Counted from the first letter of the stretch, positions 32,275-40,526 are shown. The stretch: 42,229 bases of DNA from Candidatus Omnitrophota bacterium (GCA_016783745.1 JADHVZ010000015.1:1-42229), one strand, 5' to 3'. Made by a program: numbers and translations. The notes: generated by a model from the letters alone, not told the origin.

Positions 32275-35200
32275 ATGCGGAATTCAACTATAAAACAAAG
32301 AAGTTTGTCTTTTATAATTATTCTATCGATTTGTCTCTTTATCCCTTCCGATATTAGAGCGCAGTTCGGAGGAAGAAAAAACCTACCTCTTGAAAATCAG
32401 CCTTTTGAAATCCAACCTGTCGGAAACTCTGCTCCGTTCCAAGCGGGACAAGAGCGGCAAGAACCCAAATACGCGCCCGGAGAGGTGCTGGTTAAATTCA
32501 AAGAAGGAGCTGAGCCGGAGGCTGTGTTACAAGAGATCGATTTAGAGGCTAAAAATATCGAAAGAGTCCATTCCATAAAGCCCGCCTTAAGCAAGTTCAG
32601 AAAAAGTTGGAAATTAGAAAAAGACAGCAACGGCTGGTACTGGTTCATGGGTAAGAAATACCAAGATAAGGAAGAGGTGTCGGACGAAGAAGTTTTTCAG
32701 GAAGCCTACAAAGAGATGAGCCCCGAAGAGAAAACTTTGTATCGTAGCTATAAAATAGCGCTTCCCGAGGAAACAAGTGTAGAACAAGCAGTGGTTGAGT
32801 TAGAGAATAATCCCGATGTGGAATATGCACAGCCTAATTATATTATGGAAGTGCATATGATCCCAAATGACCCTTATTATCACACCACTGGAACTTGGGG
32901 GCAGTCGTATGATGACTTGTGGGGTTTAAAGCGAGACAAGTTAAATTGTCAATGGGCTTGGAATATATCACAGGGAGAAGGAGTTACGGTAGCGGTAATA
33001 GACACCGGAGTTGACTATAATCATGAAGACCTTACCGGCAACATCTGGATTAACCAGGCTGAGTTACATGGTTTAGCCGGTTTCGATGACGACGGAAACG
33101 GATATGTGGATGATGTAAGAGGATGGGACTTTAGCGGCGATTTTAATTATCCGCCCGATCCCATTCAGCCCGACAACGATCCTTCGGATTATTACGGCCA
33201 CGGCAGTCATTGTGCGGGGATTGTTGCCGCTGTCGGAAATAATAACAAAGGGATTATCGGCGTGGCGCCGAGGGCAAAGATTATGCCATTGAAAATTTTT
33301 CCTAATGCGTACACTGATGTAGCTGTGCAAGCTATCAAGTATGCCGCCGATAATGGCGCAAGAGTATTGAGTAACAGTTGGGGTCCCCCTTTCCGAAGGG
33401 CTTCTGATCCGTCATTAGAAGATGCGGTTGACTATGCCTATTCGCGCAATTGCGTTCTAGTATTTTCTGCCGGAAACAATAATGACGATGTCGCATATTA
33501 TTCTCCTGCAAACTATACAAAGACAATCGCAGTAGCCGCAACAGACCGCAATGACGTCAAGACAGATTTTTCTAACTGGGGAAATAAGATCGATATAGCA
33601 GCGCCCGGTGGCGATTCGGGCAATATGCTGGAAACTCCTTCGGGTGAGCATTTCTATGTTAATATCCTGTCTCTAAGGGCAGAGGATACCGATATGTATG
33701 AGGATGTACCCAATTACACTCCGGGCGAATTTGTACTTGGAAATCATTACTATAGAGCGCGCGGTACTTCAATGTCAGGTCCCTATGTTGCGGGCGTTGC
33801 AGCACTCATAATTAGTCAGGAACCCTCCCGTACCCCAATAGATGTAAAACGAGTTCTATTCGCTTCCGCAGATGATAAAGGTCCGGAAGGTTTTGACAGG
33901 TATCACGGTTTTGGCAGGGTAAATGCTTTCAGAGCATTGATTGCGAATTCTATCTCTTATGTACGCGCACGAATGCGCGAGCCTGAACCGGATCGCCAAT
34001 TTTCTAACGTAGTAACAATCACAGGCACTGCGATAGCAAAGAATTTCTCTCATTATACTATAGATGTCGGGGAAGGAAAAGAACCTGAGAGCTGGTCTGA
34101 TTTCGGAGTAAGCCTAAACAGCGGAGGCGGAACAGAAGTCGTAGACGATATGTTGGGGGCATGGAATTCCTCTCATTCATCATACGGAATTTATACTATC
34201 CGGCTTAGGGTTTTTAATACCTCAGGCCTGTCGCGAGAGCATAGAGTCACAATCGTAATCAATAACCTCATCCAGGAAGGATGGCCGCAGCATGTCGAAG
34301 GCAGAAGTTCTTCAAATCCGGTTATTGTTGATATTGATAATGACGGGGATCCGGAGATTATTGCGGGTTCATATGCGGACGCAGCGGGTGAAGTATACGT
34401 CTGGCACCACGATGGAACTATAGCGAGGGGTTGGCCGGTATCTTTAGGGGGGGTATGCCGAACACCTGCCGCCGGCGACTTGGATGGCGATGGCTATATG
34501 GAAATCGTTGTTGAAGTTGAATATCCGTATTTTGAGCGACATTATGAGAAAATATTTGTTTTTCAATATGACGGCACTCCTTATCCGGGTGACTGGCCTA
34601 AGGGAGACGGAAGGGAAATAGAGTACGTAACTACGATTCCTACAATAGCGGATGTGGACAAGGATGGTTTTCTTGAGATTATAGTCGGCGGGGAGAATGG
34701 CGAATTACATGCCTGGCATCACGACGGCACGATAGTCTCGGGCTGGCCTGTAAACGTTGAATACTCTCGATCCATCACCGCCCCCGCGGTGGGCGATATC
34801 GATGGAGACGGACGAACAGAGATTGTGGCGGCGGTAGGTTGCAAAATTTCTGACGATTGGACGGGGTATATCTATGCCTGGAATGACGACGGAACGCTTG
34901 TTCCCGGCAATTGGCCTGTCACCGTAGATGGTGCCGTAGAGCCTCCTGTTTTAGGAGATATTGACGGTGATAATCAACTTGAGATATTAGTTAATGCCCT
35001 TGGAACCTTGTTTGCTTTTGAGCATGATGGAACTATTATACCTGGCTGGCCGAAGGAAATGCAGTTGGAAGAAATCAATTGGGGCAGTCCAATGCTTGGA
35101 GATTTAGACAGAGACGGAATGCCCGAGATTATAGTTACTGGGGGGAGTTTCTCGTATGATTCATCCGATAATATGATATCCAAAAACGGGGTTTGGGTTT

Positions 35201-36696
35201 TCAGAGGCGATGGAACCACATTCGGTAACTGGCCGCATGAATTCGATTTTCATAATTCTGGCTTTGCCGGCGCTTCTTTAGTTGCTAATATTGATGCAGA
35301 TGATGATGTGGAGGTTGTGGTTTTGACTAATGAGTGTGGTGACTCTGATTGGAGAACGCATTTGTATATATTTGATAATAACGGCAGCTTGAAAACCGGA
35401 TATCCGAAGCGATTTGACATGGAACCATACTTTATACCGGCACTTGACGATTTAGATGGTGACGGTGATATTGAAGTTGCTGCATTCGGAAAATATAATC
35501 GGAATTGTTTAACACCTTTCTATGCCTATGATCTGGAGGGATATTGCGAGGATAGAAGAATGGAATGGCCGATGTTTCAACATGATCCGCAGCATACGGG
35601 ACTTTACGCCCCGCCTGAAGGAGAGAATAATCCGCCTGCCGCTTCTATAACCTCGATTTCACCGAATCCGGCATATCAAGGTGATACTGTGAGTTTTGAA
35701 GGATCAGCCACAGATCCGGATGAAGGCGATACAATTGTGGCGTATAAGTGGGCATCAAGTATAGACGGATTATTGAGCGAAGAAGCATCGTTTGCGACAA
35801 ATGCATTGTCAGCGGGAACGCATACCATCACCTTTGAAGCGCAGGATAGTGGCAACACCTGGTCTATGGCTGCAATAGCGACATTAGAGATAAAACCTTC
35901 TATCTGTGAATTGTCACTAAAGGACGGTGATATTGTATCCAGTGATGTCTATGTAAGTATGGCCTTTAGGGGGGAGATGGTACCATGGTTCCAATTTAAA
36001 GTCGATGGTTGTTATGCGCAGTATAATCCCTGGAGGACACAATATTTTTCGAATGGTGAACATACAGTTTATGGTCAATATGCCAGCGGAGGAGAATGGC
36101 ATAAAACCCCGCCTATTACGGTAGTTGTAAATAATGTAATCTCATATGTGCCGGAGATAACATTTCCGGCCGATGGCGCGGAAGTATCGGGCAACGTTAA
36201 TGTCAGTTTTGAAACTAAGGCCACATCAGCTTACTTTGCCTTTTTATATGCTAATAATAAAATCGTAGGCTGGAAAATCCTTTATCAAAAACAACCTCCG
36301 CATAATATTTTATGGCGGACAGCGAAGCTGCCGAACGGCCCGTGCGATTTAAAACTAGTTGTTTATTACTTTTTAGCCGGCGCAGTGACTTCAGAATCTG
36401 CCAGGGTTACCATCAACAATTCTACAATACCAGCCCCAATCATAAATCTCACCTGCCCCAATCCAGCTTCCGGAATAGTCAATGTCCACATATCAAGCGA
36501 CGATAATATCGATTTTTTTGCCCCCACGATTTATGCAAATGGAAAATTAATCGGCTTTAAATGGGGGCTGCCTTGCGACATAATATGGGATACGAAAAAC
36601 TTTCCTAATGGTTCATATAACTTACATTTCCGCGCGTATTATCGCTCAATGCGGAAATGGATTGAGCTGGACAGAGTCGTTGAAATCCGGAATTAG
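32275..36696 (+). CDS. Secreted subtilisin-like protease with FG-GAP, PKD and Ig-like domains
   Basis: 1473 residues. Signal peptide (about 1-29), then a fervidolysin-type propeptide (YAPGEVLVKFKEGAEPEAVL ... VEYAQPNYIMEVH) containing an unusual charged insert (EKDSNGWYWFMGKKY to SPEEKTLYRSYK). The S8 peptidase has Asp243 (AVIDTGVDY), His309 (GHGSHCAGI) and Ser499 (GTSMSGPYVAGVAA), with the oxyanion Asn in SNSWG. From about 670 to 1105 there are FG-GAP/VCBS-like repeats with Ca-binding DxDxDG loops (DIDNDGDPEI, DLDGDGYMEI, DIDGDGRTEI) alternating with GWP motifs. A PKD domain (about 1118-1205) and Ig-like domains follow. A surface or extracellular protease; target unknown. It stands alone between debris regions. 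Confidence 0.9.
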   Translation: MRNSTIKQRSLSFIIILSICLFIPSDIRAQFGGRKNLPLENQPFEIQPVGNSAPFQAGQERQEPKYAPGEVLVKFKEGAEPEAVLQEIDLEAKNIERVHSIKPALSKFRKSWKLEKDSNGWYWFMGKKYQDKEEVSDEEVFQEAYKEMSPEEKTLYRSYKIALPEETSVEQAVVELENNPDVEYAQPNYIMEVHMIPNDPYYHTTGTWGQSYDDLWGLKRDKLNCQWAWNISQGEGVTVAVIDTGVDYNHEDLTGNIWINQAELHGLAGFDDDGNGYVDDVRGWDFSGDFNYPPDPIQPDNDPSDYYGHGSHCAGIVAAVGNNNKGIIGVAPRAKIMPLKIFPNAYTDVAVQAIKYAADNGARVLSNSWGPPFRRASDPSLEDAVDYAYSRNCVLVFSAGNNNDDVAYYSPANYTKTIAVAATDRNDVKTDFSNWGNKIDIAAPGGDSGNMLETPSGEHFYVNILSLRAEDTDMYEDVPNYTPGEFVLGNHYYRARGTSMSGPYVAGVAALIISQEPSRTPIDVKRVLFASADDKGPEGFDRYHGFGRVNAFRALIANSISYVRARMREPEPDRQFSNVVTITGTAIAKNFSHYTIDVGEGKEPESWSDFGVSLNSGGGTEVVDDMLGAWNSSHSSYGIYTIRLRVFNTSGLSREHRVTIVINNLIQEGWPQHVEGRSSSNPVIVDIDNDGDPEIIAGSYADAAGEVYVWHHDGTIARGWPVSLGGVCRTPAAGDLDGDGYMEIVVEVEYPYFERHYEKIFVFQYDGTPYPGDWPKGDGREIEYVTTIPTIADVDKDGFLEIIVGGENGELHAWHHDGTIVSGWPVNVEYSRSITAPAVGDIDGDGRTEIVAAVGCKISDDWTGYIYAWNDDGTLVPGNWPVTVDGAVEPPVLGDIDGDNQLEILVNALGTLFAFEHDGTIIPGWPKEMQLEEINWGSPMLGDLDRDGMPEIIVTGGSFSYDSSDNMISKNGVWVFRGDGTTFGNWPHEFDFHNSGFAGASLVANIDADDDVEVVVLTNECGDSDWRTHLYIFDNNGSLKTGYPKRFDMEPYFIPALDDLDGDGDIEVAAFGKYNRNCLTPFYAYDLEGYCEDRRMEWPMFQHDPQHTGLYAPPEGENNPPAASITSISPNPAYQGDTVSFEGSATDPDEGDTIVAYKWASSIDGLLSEEASFATNALSAGTHTITFEAQDSGNTWSMAAIATLEIKPSICELSLKDGDIVSSDVYVSMAFRGEMVPWFQFKVDGCYAQYNPWRTQYFSNGEHTVYGQYASGGEWHKTPPITVVVNNVISYVPEITFPADGAEVSGNVNVSFETKATSAYFAFLYANNKIVGWKILYQKQPPHNILWRTAKLPNGPCDLKLVVYYFLAGAVTSESARVTINNSTIPAPIINLTCPNPASGIVNVHISSDDNIDFFAPTIYANGKLIGFKWGLPCDIIWDTKNFPNGSYNLHFRAYYRSMRKWIELDRVVEIRN

Positions 36697-36887
36697 CACA
36701 TTAAGGTGTTGCAATAGTAGCTTGAACCTAAGGAGGTGTTGAGCAACTTCAATAAAGATAAGGTGTTATAGAAATAATCTAAAAAAAATTAAAAAAATAT
36801 GCAAGAAAACGCCTCTTTTTATGTATATATTAGTGAAGGGAGGTATTTTTTTGATAAATAGGTCTCTGTCCCATATTTATTATAGAA
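36697..36887. other. Intergenic with degenerate REP-like words
   Basis: AAGGTGTTGCAATAG and GGTGTTGAGCAACTTC near 36705-36753 look like decayed REP arms. AATAGGTCTCTGTCCC (36858-36873) resembles the AATTAGGCTCCGTCCC hairpin and directly precedes the RAYT fragment. No gene seen. Confidence 0.45.
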
Positions 36888-37033
36888 GTTTCTTAGACTT
36901 TGACTCTAAAGATGAAAAGTTGTATACTGATTTTGAAACACCAATGGGCGATTCTAGCTTTAAAGCCAAGCTTATCAAGCAATGCGGTCATTATATGCCC
37001 AAGAGGAAGGGGAAGGCGCTAAGCAGGATTTAG
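36888..37033 (+). pseudogene. RAYT C-terminal fragment
   Basis: FLDFDSKDEKLYTDFETPMG then DSSFKAKLIKQCGHYMP matches the last 45 or so residues of the RAYT at 3-605 almost word for word. The match continues through the 3' flank (TTCTTGTAAT, ATTGATA) into a REP. The upstream part of the track ORF (36821 on) is unrelated. All catalytic motifs are absent. Confidence 0.88.
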
Positions 37034-37065
37034 TATTATTCTTGTAATATATTGATAATAGTCAA

Positions 37066-37085
37066 GTTCCGCAACACGTCTGATG
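37066..37085. repeat. REP palindrome, variant
   Basis: GTTCCGCAACACGTCTGATG, one base off in each palindrome, at the same distance from the RAYT fragment as the REP at 649 is from the RAYT gene. Confidence 0.8.
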
Positions 37086-37090
37086 CACTA

Positions 37091-37138
37091 CTTACTTTCC
37101 TACTTGACGAATTCCTTACTTTATGGTATACTTACTTT
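37091..37138 (+). promoter_or_regulatory. Promoter with triple TTACTTT repeat
   Basis: TTGACG (37104-37109), 17-base spacer, TATACT (37127-37132). TTACTTT occurs three times at about 20-base spacing (37092, 37116 and 37132 region), so every copy faces a similar side of the helix: a candidate AbrB-type operator. Confidence 0.6.
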
Positions 37139-37155
37139 GGTAGGAGGTGGTCAAA

Positions 37156-37413
37156 ATGACAGTTATAATGACAGTGAAGAATCAAATAACAATCCCTAAA
37201 AAGATAACAGACGCGCTGGGCCTAGACAAGGGTTCTATGTTCAGGGTAGAGATCTCTAAGAATGTAATAGAGCTGATTCCCCTTGAAACGAAGGAAAAGG
37301 AGTTCACAGAAGAGGAATATGTGAAATTAGAAGCACTCGCGATGAAGGAGAAGGGGAAAGAAAAACGGGTGACAAAGAAGTTTATTAGTGATTTGAAAAA
37401 GGGAAGAGGCTAA
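37156..37413 (+). CDS. AbrB/SpoVT-type antitoxin
   Basis: 85 residues from ATG 37156, with AGGAGGT seven bases upstream (the track GTG at 37147 lies inside that site). The swapped-hairpin AbrB fold is evident in MTVKNQITIPKKITDALGL, then DKGSMFRVEISKNVIELIPL. A charged C-terminal tail (KEFTEEEYVKLEALAMKEKG) would wrap the toxin. Four bases before the truncated toxin frame. Confidence 0.85.
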   Translation: MTVIMTVKNQITIPKKITDALGLDKGSMFRVEISKNVIELIPLETKEKEFTEEEYVKLEALAMKEKGKEKRVTKKFISDLKKGRG

Positions 37414-37416
37414 TCT

Positions 37417-37590
37417 ATGCCGTTACGCCTTTATTACAGACCTTCTTTTAAAAGGAGCCGCAAGAGTCTTGGCCATACCCAAAAGAAAATAGTCGGAGTG
37501 ATATTAGAGGCATTAACTGCTTATTACTTTAGTGGGTGCGATCTATTAGAAGCACAAAAGATAGAAGAGTCAACTGATCAACATTCATGA
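37417..37590 (+). pseudogene. RelE/ParE-like toxin, truncated
   Basis: 57 codons: MPLRLYYRPSFKRSRKSLGH, then QKKIVGVILEALTAYY, SGCDLLEAQKIEEST, and a stop. The pattern fits the N-terminal half of RelE-superfamily toxins, where about 90 residues are normal; the basic catalytic strands are missing. A different frame just past the stop (INIHDYYVGGKDVAYLISPV) looks protein-like but I do not recognise it. Not in the ORF track. Confidence 0.62.
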
Positions 37591-37663
37591 TTACTATGTT
37601 GGTGGAAAAGATGTTGCATATCTAATTTCACCAGTACAAGAGAAAGAAAAATATTAGTTTAAC

Positions 37664-37692
37664 TTGACATATGTCATGACATATGGTACAGT
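37664..37692 (+). promoter_or_regulatory. Promoter with perfect 18-bp palindromic operator
   Basis: TTGACA, 17-base spacer, TACAGT. CATATGTCATGACATATG (37668-37685) is a perfect palindrome filling the spacer, so a bound repressor would block RNA polymerase. Confidence 0.8.
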
Positions 37693-37702
37693 TGAGGTGT
37701 AG

Positions 37703-37882
37703 ATGACAGAGAAGGAGATAGTAGGCAAGCTTAAGGATTACATGCAACGACATGATCTCCGGCAGTGGGAATTCGCAAAGAAGATAGGTGTTCCAGAGAG
37801 AACATTAAGCAGATGGTTAGGTAGAAAAACAAAAATCTCTCACGCATATCTACGAGTTCTTGAACAAGAAGGGATTATATAA
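37703..37882 (+). CDS. Small XRE/Cro-type HTH protein
   Basis: 59 residues: MTEKEIVGKLKDYMQRHDLR, QWEFAKKIGVPERTLSRWLG, then RKTKISHAYLRVLEQEGII. It consists of little more than the helix-turn-helix, as in Cro-like repressors. GTGTAG is the only weak RBS, and the start lies about 5 bases past the expected transcription start, so the message is nearly leaderless. Two matching palindromes (37668 and 37905) flank the gene, making it a likely autorepressor that also controls the peptide downstream. Not in the ORF track. Confidence 0.72.
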   Translation: MTEKEIVGKLKDYMQRHDLRQWEFAKKIGVPERTLSRWLGRKTKISHAYLRVLEQEGII

Positions 37883-37904
37883 AATTTTTTACCTAAAATA
37901 TAGA

Positions 37905-37922
37905 CATATGTCAGGACATATA
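37905..37922. promoter_or_regulatory. Second operator, 16 of 18 match
   Basis: CATATGTCAGGACATATA differs at two positions from the palindrome at 37668 and sits two bases before the ATG of the membrane peptide. Confidence 0.72.
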
Positions 37923-37924
37923 GC

Positions 37925-38068
37925 ATGAAGAGCACAATAAAAACATTAATATTCTCAACGCTAATAACCGTAAACATCATCATCTGGCATGAAATCCTTG
38001 GGTTGGATTTCTTACTGGCGGTGCTAGTGGCGGTTTTGGTGTTGGTGTTTGTGGTATGGGATAGGTGA
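37925..38068 (+). CDS. 47-residue two-helix membrane peptide
   Basis: No family recognised. MKSTIKTLIFSTLITVNIII is followed by WHEILGLDFLLAVLVAVLVL and VFVVWDR: two hydrophobic helices with a short Glu/Asp turn. Size and topology resemble small toxic membrane peptides and holin-like proteins, but that is a guess. An operator for the upstream HTH protein covers its translation start region. No Shine-Dalgarno is visible. Missed by the ORF track. Confidence 0.45.
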   Translation: MKSTIKTLIFSTLITVNIIIWHEILGLDFLLAVLVAVLVLVFVVWDR

Positions 38069-38075
38069 GGGGAAG

Positions 38076-38110
38076 GGATTGCTTCGGCCGCTGCGCGGCC
38101 TCGCAATGAC
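38076..38110. repeat. GATTGCTTCGG...CTCGCAATGAC palindromic repeat
   Basis: The ends GGATTGCTTCGG and CCTCGCAATGAC with an inner GGCCGC/GCGGCC stem match the GTCATTGCGAGG-type dispersed repeat seen in many bacterial genomes. It is unrelated to the other repeat families here; only one copy lies in the window. Confidence 0.65.
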
Positions 38111-38124
38111 GAAAAGGAGGCTTT

Positions 38125-38271
38125 ATGTTTTGGTCCAAGTCGAATCGGCTTAATACTGGTTTCTTGGAGATCCGGGAAAAGCTGCATCGGGATGTATTGG
38201 CGGATAATCCGCCGCGGAAGACTGCGATGAGAACAAAGCGTCAGACGTGTTGCGCAACTAACCATAAGTGA
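38125..38271 (+). pseudogene. Short 5' gene fragment reading into a REP
   Basis: AAAAGGAGG seven bases before ATG makes this a very well-marked start. MFWSKSNRLNTGFLEIREKL then HRDVLADNPPRKTAM is protein-like, but the frame then runs into the REP (RTKRQTCCATNHK) and stops. I do not recognise the family. Best read as a gene cut by a REP, leaving only its first 35 or so codons. Confidence 0.45.
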
Positions 38272-38359
38272 AAAAGTTACGAAAATAATCCAGAATTATT
38301 TTGATTCTGCATTTTTTATGTAATATATTGATATTATTGGACTAAGGCAACACGTCTGA
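38238..38359. repeat. REP pair forming a 122-bp BIME/MITE-like element
   Basis: A canonical REP at 38238-38258 faces an inverted partial REP at 38346-38359 (GGCAACACGTCTGA). Between them are a diverged version of the spacer following the REPs at 30961 and 40387, and the TGTAATATATTGATA flank that otherwise follows the RAYT frames. 38360-38485 shows nothing recognisable. Confidence 0.78.
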
Positions 38360-38485
38360 AATTTCCCCAACTTTGGATAGCCCCATAGGTTTAAAATACT
38401 GCCAAAATAGCTACTCAGTATTGATAAAATAGAAGTAATCAAAACCGCTAATTACGAAAAGTTTTAAGCAATTGGCTATGATGGG

Positions 38486-38514
38486 TTGACAAAAGTTTAA
38501 AATTATGCTATAAT
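38486..38514 (+). promoter_or_regulatory. Consensus promoter of abiE; apparently leaderless
   Basis: TTGACA, 17-base spacer, TATAAT, all perfect. The ATG at 38522 begins 8 bases after the -10 box, where transcription should start, and no Shine-Dalgarno exists. Confidence 0.85.
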
Positions 38515-38521
38515 ATCTATT

Positions 38522-39301
38522 ATGGATAGACAAAAAAGCAGTAAAATAAACAATATTCTTAAAAAATGGCCAAAAGGCTCTATAGCTGTGTATAATTGGT
38601 TAAGAGCGCAAGGAGTTTATCATCAACTTGCGGACACGTATGTCAAGGGATCGTGGCTAGAGCGTGTTGGTAGGGGTGCTTTTAAACGCTCTGGGGATGT
38701 TGTTGACTGGCGTGGCGGATTGTACGCGTTGCAAACACTATTAAAGATGTCTGTGCATGCGGGCAGCAAGACGGCACTTGAGCTGCAAGGTAGGGCCCAT
38801 TATGTGTCAGTTAATATGAAGCAGCATAGCATTGTCCTTTTTGGCGGGAAAAATGAAAAGCTTCCGGCATGGTTTAGTAAACATGATTGGAAGGTAAAAA
38901 TACGTTATGTTATGAGTGGAATTTTTGGCGATAATAAATTTATCGGTCTTACAGATCACAGCGCGGGTGATTACCAGATCAAGGTCTCATCACCGGAAAG
39001 GGCGGCGTTGGAATTGTGCTACGATGTCCCATTTAAAAAACCATTTGATGAGGTCGACTATATAATAGCGGGACTTACTACCCTTCGGCCACAATTAATT
39101 CAAAGTCTTCTGGAAAAATGCAGGTCTGTTAAGACGAAAAGAGTTTTTATGTATTTAGCGGAGAAACACAAGCACCTGTGGGTCAATAAGCTCGATCTAG
39201 GAAATGTTGATTTTGGCAGAGGAAAGAGAGCCCTATGCAAAAATGGTCATTATGACAAAAAGTATAAAATAGTAGTGCCAAAAGAAGAAACGAATCTATG
39301 A
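38522..39301 (+). CDS. abiEi: AbiEi-type antitoxin (type IV TA)
   Basis: 259 residues. The N-terminal winged helix (SIAVYNWLRAQGVYHQLADT, YVKGSWLERVGRGAFKR) is followed by the AbiEi C-terminal domain (TALELQGRAHYVS, VSSPERAALELCYDVP). AbiEi represses its own promoter and counteracts the nucleotidyltransferase AbiEii without binding it. It overlaps the toxin by ATGA. The message appears leaderless. A fragment of a sister copy is at 31075-31224. Confidence 0.9.
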   Translation: MDRQKSSKINNILKKWPKGSIAVYNWLRAQGVYHQLADTYVKGSWLERVGRGAFKRSGDVVDWRGGLYALQTLLKMSVHAGSKTALELQGRAHYVSVNMKQHSIVLFGGKNEKLPAWFSKHDWKVKIRYVMSGIFGDNKFIGLTDHSAGDYQIKVSSPERAALELCYDVPFKKPFDEVDYIIAGLTTLRPQLIQSLLEKCRSVKTKRVFMYLAEKHKHLWVNKLDLGNVDFGRGKRALCKNGHYDKKYKIVVPKEETNL

Positions 39302-40215
39302 AAGATAACTTATTCTATAAACAGGCGGATCTCCTGATCCAAGTTCTTCCGCATATAGCCGCTGACGAAGATCTTGCTTTACACGGCGGGACGGCGATCA
39401 ATTTCTTTGTACGGGATATGCCGAGATTATCAGTTGATATCGACTTGACCTATTTACCCATCTTACCCCGCGAAGAATCATTGAAACAAGTAGGAAAAAA
39501 ATTACAAATAATCTCTAAAAAGATCCGCGATTCTTTGCCAGCGGTACGGATAGATAAAAAAAGTGATGAAAGGCAAGATAGCGTCACAAAGCTTTTCGTC
39601 AACTATAAAAACGCGATCATCAAAATAGAGCCCAATCAGGTTATTCGTGGCGCGTTTTTTGCCTGTGAGGAATTAAGACTTTGCAAAAAAGCAGAACAGA
39701 TATTTGAGAGATCTGTTGCTGTTAAGACGCTGTCATTTGCCGAGCTTTATGGATCAAAGATATGCGCGGCGCTTGATCGCCAGCATCCGCGGGATCTTTT
39801 TGATATTATGTTGTTATTAAAAAACGAAGGTGTTACTGATGAGGTCAGAAAGGCGTTTCTTGTATATCTCATCAGTCACAATCGACCCATGTCTGAGCTT
39901 TTAGAGCCAAAATTGAAGGATGTACGCGCTGTGTTCGAAAATGAATTTTCCGGAATGACATCAGTTGCTGTAAGTTATGCGGATCTAGAAAATGCGAGAA
40001 GATCTCTAATACAACAAATAAAAGAAGATATTACCAAAAGTGAACGGGAGTTTCTTCTGTCGTTCAAGGAAATAAATCCTAAGTGGGATCTTCTTGGTGT
40101 TAAAAATGTCGAGGATCTACCTGCGGTAAAATGGAAGCTTTCCAATTTAAGAAAGATGGATTCTAAAAAACATACTGCCGCTATCAAAAAATTGGACAAT
40201 GTCTTGTTTGGATAA
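39298..40215 (+). CDS. abiEii: AbiEii-type nucleotidyltransferase toxin
   Basis: 305 residues, apparently intact. LALHGGTAINFF (GGTA motif), LSVDIDLTYL (DxD metal ligands), KTLSFAELYGSKICAALDRQ and HPRDLFDIMLLL are the AbiEii/AbiGii signatures. These toxins transfer nucleotides and some modify tRNA; in phage abortive infection they arrest the host. Translationally coupled to AbiEi. The only complete AbiE pair of three in the window. Confidence 0.92.
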   Translation: MKDNLFYKQADLLIQVLPHIAADEDLALHGGTAINFFVRDMPRLSVDIDLTYLPILPREESLKQVGKKLQIISKKIRDSLPAVRIDKKSDERQDSVTKLFVNYKNAIIKIEPNQVIRGAFFACEELRLCKKAEQIFERSVAVKTLSFAELYGSKICAALDRQHPRDLFDIMLLLKNEGVTDEVRKAFLVYLISHNRPMSELLEPKLKDVRAVFENEFSGMTSVAVSYADLENARRSLIQQIKEDITKSEREFLLSFKEINPKWDLLGVKNVEDLPAVKWKLSNLRKMDSKKHTAAIKKLDNVLFG

Positions 40216-40226
40216 TGTTTTGTATC

Positions 40227-40350
40227 TTATTTCTTCTTCCTTAAATGCGTAGGCAGGATGCGGAGGGATTCTCTATACTTGGCGACTGTCCTGCGCTGAA
40301 TTACAATACCTTCACCGGCCAGTGTTTCCTGAACGGCTTTATCGCTTAAT
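40227..40350 (-). pseudogene. rpoN 3'-terminal fragment (copy 2)
   Basis: LSDKAVQETLAGEGIVIQRR, then TVAKYRESLRILPTHLRKKK and a stop: the last 40 codons of RpoN, including the RpoN box. The match ends abruptly at AACAAAGCG, the start of the REP at 40358. Shared variants link it to the fragment at 31949 rather than to the resident gene. Confidence 0.88.
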
Positions 40351-40501
40351 GAACAAAGCGTCAGACGTGTTGCGCAACTAAACAAAGCGTCAGACGTGTC
40401 GCGCAACTTGCCATAACTCAATAAGCTACAAAACAAATGCAGAATTCTCTCGATTCTGGTAATTAGGCTCCGTCCCTAATTACTCAAAGTGTCTGTCCCT
40501 G
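40351..40501. repeat. Tandem REPs, AATTAGGCTCCGTCCC hairpin and GTGTCTGTCCC half-arm
   Basis: Two REPs in direct order 29 bases apart (40358-40378 and 40387-40407, each led by AACAAA), the conserved ACTCAATAAGCTACAAAAC spacer, one hairpin (40459-40483) and a single arm CAAAGTGTCTGTCCC of the other hairpin family. All three repeat families meet here. Confidence 0.88.
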
Positions 40502-40526
40502 ACAACGCCTGACTTTTTCAGATTAC

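Noticed and set aside
37578-37657. Frame INIHDYYVGGKDVAYLISPV after the RelE-like fragment
   Set aside because: Reads like protein but no family or start could be assigned; mentioned only under the toxin fragment.
40351-40501. Possible CRISPR-like array of REPs
   Set aside because: Only two direct copies with eight-base separation, palindromic structure and no cas genes; REP family instead.
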